The notes under the pieces: generated by a model
The model's database searches: none
What the model was told of the DNA's origin: nothing
Seen by the model: only the letters and a program-made list of their open reading frames with translations
Assembly (NCBI RefSeq): GCF_035222275.1
Contig: NC_085881.1
Location: forward strand, 868,001 to 932,000
Reading direction: 5' to 3'
Length of the DNA stretch: 64,000 nucleotides
Source of the DNA: Podospora bellae-mahoneyi
Lineage: Eukaryota; Ascomycota; Sordariomycetes; Sordariales; Podosporaceae
Position numbers and translations under genes: made by a program
Part shown: positions 54,661-64,000 of the stretch, in pieces
Layout: each line of letters starts with the position of its first letter
How positions within the stretch are numbered: position 1 is the stretch's first letter

Positions 54661-57216
54661 GGTTTACGAAACGGAGGGTTGTCGTGATGTGCTGTTTAGT
54701 CACGAGTGAAATGCCGTCGCTTTCCGGCAAGATAAGGCTCCAAATGTTCCAACAAGATTGGATATTTCAGGGTCCAGCAAGCTGTAATACGTGTAAATCC
54801 GGATCCCTGAAAGGATAGTGTTGTGACCGAGAGAGACCGAAACAGAGGGTGTGCGTGAATGAGTGTTGCAAAGTAGTGAAGAGAGATATCGAGCCAATGG
54901 CCGCCCAGCTCTCACACAACGTATTGGGCGGGAGTTCCAAAAAATTGGATAAGAGAAGAAGTTTCTCACTCTTCCACCTGCAACAACCTCGCTGATGCTA
55001 TCACCAGAACGGGATGTGAGAGGCAAAGACAAGAGATGCCAACCCCCCTTTTTACCCCAGATTCCCTCTTTTTCAACCTTTCCTCTAACTCCTCCCCTCG
55101 CTGCTTCCAGAAATGCGCCTTCTCTATTTCCGGAACGATGGTGCTATGCAGTGCGTGAGCGTGAGCAAATGCGTGTAGATGGTTGCTTCCCCCCCTCCCC
55201 CAGTAACACACCCCACGTTCCAGTTCGCAGCCTTGCAGCTATTCGCTACCGCTTGGCGGGTTGTGGCAGCCGAATCAGAGTGTATGACGCTGCTGGCGTC
55301 TTGTTGGAGTATGCAGGTAGCAAAGGCGTCATCCAGAGCACGCAATCGTTCTCGACTGCAACTGGGCCAAATCTGTTGACCAGGTTTGGGGGTCTGCTGT
55401 GAGATGTCGGAAGGCGGCAGACTTTATTTGATCGTCGATGTGAGTGAGCGCTGATATAAAGAGTTGAAAAAATAAAAGCATGAAACTGGCGAGAAATGAG
55501 TTGAAAGTCACAAGTCGGGATATCCTGTCTTGGTTGTCAAGGGAGTTATAAGAGCAACAACTCCCCCTCTTTCGTTCCACGATCCGATGTTTACATAAGA
55601 ATGTACCGAAGTTCAAACAATATATAAGCCCGCGGCAATAAAAATGAAGAGAAAAAATACAAGCCGTAGTTTCAGGGACCTGCTTTAAATTTTTCGCGTT
55701 GGCAGGCGGCAAACCCCAACAAGGGGACCTTCTTCAAAAAGAACAATGGGGCTGGAACTACTACCGAGCGGACTACCTTTTTGGCATCCACTCTCACACT
55801 CCCTGTCTCCCCGAAAAATGGACGAAAGAGTTCCGACAGCGGGGGATGCCAATTTTTTTTGTACTCACCTTCCAGACTCTGGAAACCGGGGAAATTCTCG
55901 AGACCCAGGTGTTGTTAAGCTTTGGCCCTGGTGGAGTCTGGAGAGACTGACACTTCCGTCCATCGGACGACCCAGAGAGCCATTCAAGCGTTTGACAAAG
56001 TAAGCAGCAACTAAATAAACTGCGTGGAGCTGAATAATGACAACAACAAATTGTGTACTGCAAAGTAAACAACCGCTCGGCTATCTGCCCGACCTGGGCT
56101 GCTGTCTCCTCAGATCGGAGTCTTGCCTACAAGTGCTTAGAAATCCAAATCAACTCCCGATTGGGGTAGGTATGCGCCATCTAATCGCTCGGAAACATCC
56201 CGTGGAAAACGTGTGTGTGCAACGTGCCAACGGCGACTGACATGGTAGGTGGGTTCGTCCATCCCCCGGGTCCCAGAGAAGGTGTGATGGAATGTTTCTT
56301 ATGCCATGGCTAGCCGTTGGGACGTTTCTTTGCTTCCATCAATTGACAGGAAACGACCTGCCTGTAGTTCTTGGAGGGAATGACATCTCTCGGGTGACAG
56401 GCAGACCACCCCCCACAATCCACAGAGAACAGGGAGAACTGCGGGGTTTTCTCTTTGCTTATCGATAAACAGAGGGGTAACTTCGTCAGCGAGATCGCGC
56501 ATGTGAAAAGGCGGGGCATATCCCAGCTTAACCCTGAGATGGTTAGGGTTATTGCTGCATCTATTATCTGTGTGTTTACAAGAATAAATCCCAGGCTCTC
56601 CTTGATATTATCCCCGTCTGCAATTGAGATTGAGGCCTGGGCGCCCCTCGCCACTTCACCGACTGTCAAATGCCGGGCAACCCGGATGTTTCTTGCGATC
56701 TCATTTCAATCGGTGATCCTTGGAAAGTCGGTGCTTCGTGACAATCCAGATTCAACAAAATCGCATACTTTACTCGAGAAAGGCTATAGCAAAAGGGAGA
56801 CAGTGGTGAAAAGGACTCATTCTCTGTAGACTCTTCAGCCTTTTGTACATGTCCATCCCTCTCTTGTCTCTGCCCTCCAAGCAATTACAAAAATGTCTCT
56901 ACTATATATACACATCTTTCTGTCCCCTCCTCATCATTTGTGCCGCCGGGTATCCCTTGATACTTTCCCACAAAAGAAAACCCCATATATGCTTACAATG
57001 ACCTCCCTCCCTCCTCATGCCCTTTCTGCATGCGTATGCTCGCTATTGTACAATGTAATAAAAAGTGAAAGAAACGCTGATAACCGCCCCTAAAAGAACC
57101 CTCCCAAAAAAAAAAAAAGGCTTGAACGCCCAGCCAAAACGGCTAAGAAAAGAAACCTCATCTCTTGACAGTGTGTCCAAAGAGAATGCCATCTCATCAT
57201 AACCAACATCTTCCTA
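54661..57216. other. Intergenic region: GCS1 upstream and CFEM-gene 3' flank
   Basis: The left part is the GCS1 promoter and leader; TTAGTCA occurs at 54696-54702. The right part (about 56.9-57.2 kb) is AT-rich and probably 3' UTR of the CFEM gene. A 124-codon plus ORF at 56455-56829 has no recognisable domain. Confidence 0.4.
54696..54702 (+). promoter_or_regulatory. AP-1/Yap1-type site upstream of GCS1
   Basis: TTAGTCA matches the core of the yeast Yap1 site known from GSH1. It is 36 bp upstream of the GCS1 ATG, so it may be in the leader rather than the promoter. A 7-mer can occur by chance. Confidence 0.25.
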
Positions 57217-57548
57217 TTACCTCACATTCAGAAACAAATCATCCCCCCTCCTCGTAGGTGTCAACTCAGGCACCCACCCCGGCGTAATCGGCGGCAGCTC
57301 ATCCGAATCCTGCCTCTGCCAGTTTGTGCTCTGTGCCTTTTTCTGGTAGGAATCACCCGCGTTCGCCAGCGTCAACGCCGCTGCCTTGTCCGGACCTCGG
57401 CGTTTAGCCAGCAGCAAGGAGGACTGGCTGCTGTGGGCCGAGTTTGAGCCCCCTGGATTGGACATGGCTACTGCGCTGTCGATGGGGGTTTGAGAAGAAG
57501 ATGTTGCTCCTGCTGGGGAGGGGTAAGACGGGGGGATGTAAGGTTTGT

Positions 57549-57604
<56 letters not shown>

Positions 57605-60148
57605 GGTTGAGAGAGGTATTGTTGCGGGAAAGGGGGTTGGGAGTAAGGTGGGGGTTGGGAGTATTGTTGTGGTTGTTGAGGGCGGCGTTGTTGGGGTTGG
57701 AGGTATTGTTGTTGTTGTTGGGGGTAGGGCCGTTGCTGTTGCTGAGGATTTGGTCGTTGTTGTTGTTGTTGCGGCTGCTGGCGGGGATCATACGGTGGCC
57801 GAGTTTCCTGCGCAGGTCGGGGTTGGGATGATGATGGCCCTCCCCAGTATGAAGCTGGGTTTGACAACCTCTTCTGGCTGTGGAAATACTGGTCCTCAAT
57901 GGTAGGTCCCCCGCGAGTGTCAGGGGATCCAGTCCTCATCTGCGCTGGATTGCGCACTCGCACTGGGTTGAGACTGGCGCCATATGTTGGCCGTTTGGGC
58001 CCTCGGGGAGCAGCTGGCATTAAATGCCCTGGGTGCCAGACATTGTACTGGTGTCCTCGCGGAAGCAAGTCTGATCCCCTGCTGCTTCTACTATTCCTAT
58101 CGGCTCTCTCAGGAACAGGCGGTACCTGAGCAGCCTCGGTGCGTTTCCTGATCTTTGGGTAAGAGACAGGAGACTTCCCCGGCGAGATAGGCGTATTGGG
58201 CGATTCCACCACAGGCGACAAGTCCACTTGCATCTCATCCTCAATAACAGCGTCATCCTCATATGGTGACCGCACAGGTGTCTGTGCCCCTTCCTGAGAG
58301 TTCCTCCGATTAGCCCTCCTCATTGACCGTCTCTTGCTCCGATCGCCAGTCAGCTCCCGCCCTTCCCGCATCACATCAAAGTATGTATCCGGCTGCTTGC
58401 CCTGTTTCCTTCCCAACTCAGGAGAGCTGGTGAGAGTCTCGGCAGTCTGCGAAGACCTGTTGGCAGGGTTTTGCCTCGAAACATGTGGCTCGCGGCGTTG
58501 GTCCTTGAATGCGATGGGAGACCCGAGCATCTTCGCGCTTTCCTTGGAAGGAATTCTCAGAGGTGACACCAAGGCGTTTGGTGAAAACATCACGTAGGCA
58601 TCCTTGGCCCTTTCAGCTCTCGTCTTGTGCAGGTCAGGGCTTGGGAGCTCGGCCTGAGCGAGAGGAACGGAAGCCTGCTGGGGCTTCGGCAGTGGAGGCA
58701 CGGCCTTGTTCTTGTTGACAGAAGGCTCAGGCCTCTGTTCCGGTCTCTGCTCCGGCCTTTGCGACGGTGTATTCCGCAACACCCAATTGCCTCCCTTATC
58801 AGCAAAGTACATGGCTGTCGCAGACTGAGGATCGCTCGGTGGTGGCCTCCAGACAGAAGTCTTTGCTGTTTTCGCTGTCTCGACCTCTCCATCCTCGGCA
58901 AATTCGGTGACAACACTATCGGTCCGGCTGGCAGGAACTCGATACATGCGCTCTTGTGGTCGCGGAATAGCGAGAGTCAACGTCGGCTTCGGCGGGCTCC
59001 CTTGTGGTTGTGGTTGTGCCGGAGCAGGTGGGCTCAAAACCACCTTTGGAACACTATTCTGAGCCTGAACCTTCGGGGAAGCAGTGCGAGCTGGCTGCGG
59101 GGAAGGCACCATCGTAGCGTTCGCAAACAAAGATGCGTTCAAGCCGACACCAACACCTGGAACCCGTCTCTCCGAGTTGGTGTTGCTGACTGCCGGAGTA
59201 AGAGCCGGAGTCGAATTCCATCGTGGATCGTTTGGGTCCCTTTCCGCTGGAATCCGAGCCAACGGACTCGAAATTTGAAGACCAGGAAACACGCTGGCCC
59301 TTCCATTATTTGGAGACTCTTTCATCTTTGCGAACCCAGAGTCACCCCCTTCCAGATCTCCATATCTTCTCCGCCGAATACACCTGGCCAGGAAGATCAG
59401 TCCAACTCCCAGCAGCACCATGGCAACGCATCCTACTACAATCCCAACAACCTGGCCGATGCTCAAGGTTGGCTGAGGATTTGAAGCAACGGGGGGGGCG
59501 GTTGGTGTTGCTGAGGGGTCAGCGGGGATGAACGTCGCGTTCGGGTCGCTGGCCGTAGCAATTGGAGGTCGTGTTCGAGAAGCAAAGGTCGACGTGGAGC
59601 TTGCTGTTGTTGATGTCGCAGTGCCGGTGACTGATCTTGTCGGCGATGGTGTGGGTACAATCAGACCTCCTGTCCCAGTAGGCCGAATCAAAGTAGCTGT
59701 AAGAGTCTCGTGTGTCCTCGGCGCCGCCTTCGACACGCCCACACACATGTTATAAGCCGTCGTAGTCGTATCGCCTTCCCAAATGTCAGCAAATCAACAC
59801 CGCCTATCCATTCGTAATGAACTCACTGGTAGAATCCCTTCCCTGACAAGACCCCAACTGACTCTCCCCAATTATACACGACACTGCACCCTCTCCCACC
59901 GTATACCCCGACAACCCTGTTTGCCGGCACAAACATTGCAGCGACGGCGAGTTCCCGCATATCCTCGAGTCGAAGTTCGCCGCAATAAACGACCGGAAAC
60001 ACTCCTGAGCGCACTGCGGCACAAAGTTGAGGATCTCTGACGTGACGTTCTTGGTTTGCTGCTGTTGGGCGTTGGCAAAGGTAAGCAGTGTCGTCCATAA
60101 CGTGAGGCATAGTAAGAACAGCCTATATGCCATTCTCTGAAGCAACAT
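57217..60148 (-). CDS. CFEM-domain single-pass membrane protein with long Gln/Pro-rich tail (959 aa), two exons
   Basis: Exon 1 is 60148-59827. The intron is 59826-59775 (donor GTGAGT, branch GCTGAC, acceptor GGGAAG). Exon 2 is 59774-57217; total 2880 nt. The signal peptide is about residues 1-27 (LFLLCLTLWTTLLTFANA). A CFEM-type module follows with eight Cys: PQCAQECFRSFI, RICGNSPSLQCLCRQTG, GEGAVSCIIGESQLGSC and YNMC. A Ser/Thr/Pro linker leads to one membrane helix at about 212-237 (IGQVVGIVVGCVAMVLLGVG, then LARCIRRRRYG). The rest, about 720 residues, should be cytoplasmic and is disordered-looking: Pro/Ser/Arg-rich, then Gln-rich with an 18-residue polyQ. The design suggests a cell-surface sensor or wall-anchored protein. 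CFEM proteins bind haem or act in adhesion and signalling; which applies here is unknown. A second in-frame ATG lies at 60133. Confidence 0.82.
57550..57604 (-). repeat. CAA repeat encoding polyglutamine in the CFEM gene
   Basis: About 18 consecutive CAA codons (TTG on the plus strand). More Gln clusters follow at about 57660-57780. Confidence 0.9.
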
Positions 60149-62298
60149 CTGTATCCCCCTTCAAGTGTCAGCTTCTCCCCTCGACAAAGTTTCAGACCAG
60201 GACCATCATGGTTATGTAAAGTTACCCACCTCAAAAGGACCTTCAGTCCATCTGCATACTCCACAACAAAACCTTTTCCAAACTTCTTCTTTTCGTCCGA
60301 ACAAAGGTCCCCCCTTGTTCAACAATCTAGGTCCGCCAAGCAAAGCTTCGTGTAGGGAGGCCTATGGTTGTATAGCCAGCGGCGGGTTACCTCGGCGGCT
60401 GGGCGATGTGCAGGTGAGTTTTTGACAGGGCAGAAAGCGGCCGACCTGGTCTGGTCTCGGTGAGGGTGTGTAAACATTAAGGGTTGTTGAGGACGAAGGC
60501 CAGCATCTCTCTCATGTCGTATCCACGATAACACTGTAGGAGAGGGATAGAAACTAAGAAAAGATGATGATGATGATCATGAACAAAAAAACATGGGAAA
60601 GTCGTTCTCGTCCAAAGAAAAAACCAGAAACCAGAACCCCTATCACGATACAACCTCGAAAAGGAAACAGAGAAAAAAACTTGAAACAAGAAGAATATGA
60701 GAAAAAAGAAAGTGATACAGGGAGTGAGCAACTCGGGGATAAACCTGAAGAAAAGAAGAGAAGAGATCAAAAGAACGACGGTGTCACACACCACCACCTC
60801 GTTGTCATCTCATCGATCTCTCAACCGCGGCGGGTAGGACCACTCACACACACCATCCCCATATCAAGCGTGGCTTGACCCTAACCTCAACCAGGTTTGG
60901 TACACACCTACATACCTACCCATACCCTTGCTTGCCGCTGAGCGCCTGTTCCCTCCACTGCACGCCTACCCGCGGGCTGCGCTTAATGATACCGCCCACC
61001 CATTTAGAAAAGAGACAGGGCAATGTCCAAGAGATACAAGATCCCTTACCCCTGCCGCGGATGTGCATACCGGGCGGGAAGACCAAGTACCGCACAGCGC
61101 CGCACTTCGTCTGACCATAACCTCCCATAACCAACTTATACTTGAAAGACAGCCTCGTTGCGTCATCCTCCCCTCCCGAATCCGCCCTTTTCCCCCTTTT
61201 CAGCTTTTAAAATCTCAGTTTGAAACCCATCTCCCGAATTCTTCGCTCTCCCCAAAAAGCAAACATCAGTCCCTCTCCCTCCCCCCTCCAACCACCCCAA
61301 ACAGCAACAGCACCCAAAAGTGGCTGTCCCCTTGCATCACCCATCCGCCAACCCCACAGTGCATCTCTCTGCATCTCCTGCAAAGACAACACACCATCCA
61401 CTCACATCAAAAAACCAGGCAGTGCCAAATAGGTGTGTAGGCGCTTACACCCATTTTTAGCCGCCTGGCCCTCAAGAAGGGGCGGAAACCCCCCTCATTG
61501 GCCCAAACCTCATTGAAACCACCCGAATTGGTGTCAATCACGTGGATGGTATCTACCATCCAACCATTCAAACCTCATCATTTTCTGCACAAGCAGTTGT
61601 CTTACACCAATAAGAACTACATCTTGGCAGATACAGCCACCATGTACTCTTTTTTCGTTGACTCGGGTGGCTGTAACCTCCACCTATCCGAATGCTGCTG
61701 CTCGGCCGTGTTCGGGTAGGTATTTCGGGCGAGTTCATCACTGAACAATATCGCGGGGAAACCGTTACATAGATACCCGGATGCTATTGTCAGGCGAAGC
61801 AACTTTGGCACAAGAAACAGACACCTTCTAAAACCACAATTTGGAGACGAACAAGGCAGATGGGGTAACTCGGGACGATCAAAAGTACACTACGTCAGAA
61901 ACCTCTCCTTGCCGCTGGGACCTGCGCAAGCGCCTTTGGTCGATCAACTACTCAACTACATTCACTCCCCATATGCACGCCGACAATCTGTGATACACAG
62001 ATGCTGTAGGGATCCGAGGAAAATCATAAAATCCCAGGACCCGGCGGCGGCAAACATCAGGAGTCAAAAGTAATCGTGAAAAGTTCCGGCTTCTTATTCG
62101 CCTTTGGTATCTAACAAATCTCTCTGCGTGCTCAACTACATGCCCATTGCCCACGAAAAGCTCAATTTCTCAAAAACTCCCACCCGCAAAGTGCAAATTT
62201 TCATCCATAGTCATGCAAATTCCTGCCCATATCCACAATTAGTCCTCCATCATCATGGACAACCTTTCCCACCGAGCACTGCCCCGCCCACAGGAGAA
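60149..62298. other. Intergenic region upstream of the CFEM gene
   Basis: About 2.1 kb that includes the CFEM promoter and leader and the DBP5 3' flank. A-rich stretches lie at about 60585-60720. No supported gene; a minus ORF of 148 codons that continues into this region is the end of DBP5. Confidence 0.4.
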
Positions 62299-63802
62299 CT
62301 AATTCCCAAGGGCATTAGGAGCGTAATCGGGGCGGGCACGACTGGACTTGATCACGTCCTGCACGTGCTTCTCAGTCAAGTCCCAGTCGTCAGGGCTGAG
62401 CTGAACAAGGTCGATTCCGTAGTGATTGGCAATGTCTGAAAGGGCCTCGTAGCTTCGTCTGTCGCAGACGAAACTAATAGAGACGCCAACACGACCAAAA
62501 CGACCAGTACGGCCGATACGGTGAAGATAGGTCTCGTAGTCTGGCACGCCAGCGCCGGGGCCCTTCATCGGAATGTCGTAGTTGATGACCATGGACACGC
62601 TGGACACATCAATGCCACGAGCCAAGACGTTGGTGGTGATGAGAACCTTGGAACGACCGGAGCGGAAGTCGTCGAGGAGAGCATCACGGTTCTGGCCCTC
62701 GAAGGCACCGTGAAGGGCAGACACCTTGTGGCCATCAGCCTCCATGCGGCGCTGAATCTCGTTGGCACTCTCACGAGTCTATATTTGTTGGTCAGAAGGA
62801 GGATGATACACATTTTCTTGCCAGCGACTACTTACGCGGACGAAGATGACGGACGAGCCAATGGTCATGAGACCGTAGAGCTTGCAAAGCACATCATATT
62901 TCTGGCCCTCGTCCGGGCAATCCATGTACATTTGAGAAATGCCCTTGACTGTCAGCTCCGTGTGTCGGAGCTTGATCTCGTTCGCCTTGGGCGCAAACTG
63001 CTGCGCGAACCGGTGGACATTGTCTGGGAAGGTGGCGGAAAAAAGAAGAATTTGGATGGTCTTGGGGAGTAGACTATTTTCTGTCAGTGAGCTGCCCATT
63101 GCATCCGGGGATGGAAGAATCTTACGTCTTGACACGCACACACTGCTCACCGAGACCTTGCTGGTCCAACATGTTGTCCGCCTCGTCAATAACGAGTAGC
63201 TTCAGCTGAGACACATCGAACTGGCGACGCCTGATCAGGTCCATGACGGTGCCTGGAGTTCCTACCACGATGCTGGCCCTGACACCAGTCTCACGCGAGA
63301 CTTCGCCGGGGATGGCGGCCTGCACGATCAAGTTCTCACAAAATTGACCGATTGTTTGGACGACGCCCTGAATTTGCCGAGCAAGCTCTCTGCTCGGAGC
63401 CAGAAGGAGAGCTTGAGGCTGTTGCGGCTTGGCGAGGTCCACGCGCGCCAGGCAAGTGAGAACGAAAGCAGCAGTCTTGCCGGTGCCGGACTGGGACTGA
63501 GCAATCATGTTTGTAGGAGGGTCGCTGATCATGAGAGGGAGGGCTCTCTCTTGGATCTTGGATGGCTTCTTGAAGTTCATAGCTAAAAGGCCATCGTTGA
63601 TCGCCTTGGGGAGGCCAAGCTGCTCGAAAGACTGGACGGAGAAGAGCGGGCTTTCGGCATCATTTTGAAGGTCGGCGAGTTTGACCTCGACGTCGTAGGC
63701 GTTCTCGACGATGCCAACGCTATTGGCACCCTCGGTCGGGTCATCAACTTGGGGGGCAGCGCCCTCCTCCGGCTTGGAGATGCGGCTCGCGAGGTCCGCC
63801 AT
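62299..63802 (-). CDS. DBP5: DEAD-box RNA helicase Dbp5 (464 aa), three exons
   Basis: Exons are 63802-63126, 63073-62836 and 62778-62299. Introns of 52 and 57 nt have donors GTAAGA and GTAAGT and acceptors AATAG and TATAG, with CTGAC branch points; total 1395 nt. Helicase motifs appear in order: [10 protein letters not shown] (about 101-110), PSRELA, VGTPG, DEAD (about 206-209), [29 protein letters not shown] and [10 protein letters not shown]. The N-terminal [20 protein letters not shown] and the C-terminal [16 protein letters not shown] are typical of Dbp5/DDX19. Dbp5 uses ATP to release export factors from mRNA at the nuclear pore. The start at 63802 gives the usual length; the frame stays open upstream to 63949, which may be leader. 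Codon choice is C-ending throughout, as in highly expressed genes. Confidence 0.93.
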
Positions 63803-64000
63803 GGCTTCGACTTGGGTGAAAATTGGTTGAGGGGTAGAGGGACTGTGGAAATTCTCAGTTAATATACGCGTAAAACAGCGACCTAAGGTTGCCAGTAGAA
63901 GGCAGGTACAGGTGCCTGGGCGGAACGTTGTTGTGGAGGACGAAACCAACTGGCGGTCGTGGAAACTGGCCCTGACCGCGAGTCGCAGATCACGTCCTTG
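63803..64000. promoter_or_regulatory. DBP5 upstream region to window edge
   Basis: The 5' leader and promoter of DBP5. The frame is open upstream of the chosen ATG but the encoded Ser/Thr/Cys-rich segment does not look like Dbp5. Confidence 0.3.

Noticed and set aside
58627-59484. 285-codon plus ORF
   Set aside because: It is antisense to the CFEM gene and carries no domain.

Overview
The window looks like a nuclear contig of a filamentous ascomycete, most likely a Sordariomycete of the Sordariales type. The evidence is short introns (mostly 50-100 nt) with GTRNGT donors, CTRAC/CTGAC branch points and AG acceptors; a fairly GC-rich base composition; and fungal-specific families (CFEM, Kre9/Knh1-like, GPI-anchored GH16, DAP1, MGR3-like, fungal C2H2 and bZIP factors). 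I saw no bacterial features, transposon, CRISPR array, tRNA or rRNA. The species assignment is inference only.

Layout. 0-7.7 kb is gene-dense: the 5' part of a Cwf18-type splicing factor (-, cut by the left edge), a 1200-aa mitochondrial PPR-type protein (+), a proline-rich hypothetical protein with an apparent homopolymer frameshift (-), and a small two-exon hypothetical gene (+). A degenerate 21-bp-period minisatellite lies between the convergent 3' ends of the PPR and hypothetical genes. 7.7-24.4 kb is dominated by two C2H2 zinc-finger transcription factors on the minus strand (11.4-13.2 and 20.4-23.4 kb). They share a recognisable finger module and are separated by about 7.2 kb without a convincing gene. 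24.4-27.3 kb holds a 104-codon minus ORF, an AIG2/gamma-glutamylcyclotransferase-like gene that looks broken, and a small Cys-rich gene. 29.2-31.9 kb is a divergent pair: DAP1-like haem protein (-) and MGR3-like TPR protein (+). After a 6.9-kb gap there is a small three-exon bZIP factor (38.8-39.6 kb), then another 6-kb gap.

45.6-63.8 kb carries a Kre9/Knh1-like membrane protein (+), a GPI-anchored GH16 glucanase-like wall protein (+), glutamate-cysteine ligase GCS1/GSH1 (-, six exons, the first only 11 coding nt), a CFEM-domain single-pass membrane protein with a long Gln/Pro-rich cytoplasmic tail (-), and the mRNA-export helicase DBP5 (-).

Gene structures for the multi-exon genes were assembled by hand from splice signals and checked by phase: the summed exon length is divisible by three for the second C2H2 gene (915 aa), DAP1 (122 aa), MGR3-like (571 aa), bZIP (196 aa), Kre9-like (245 aa), GH16 (795 aa), GCS1 (673 aa), CFEM (959 aa) and DBP5 (464 aa). 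The genes do not form a cluster or pathway. The functional links I can draw are local: two wall/secretory genes side by side, two paralogous regulators in tandem, and a divergent haem/mitochondrial pair.
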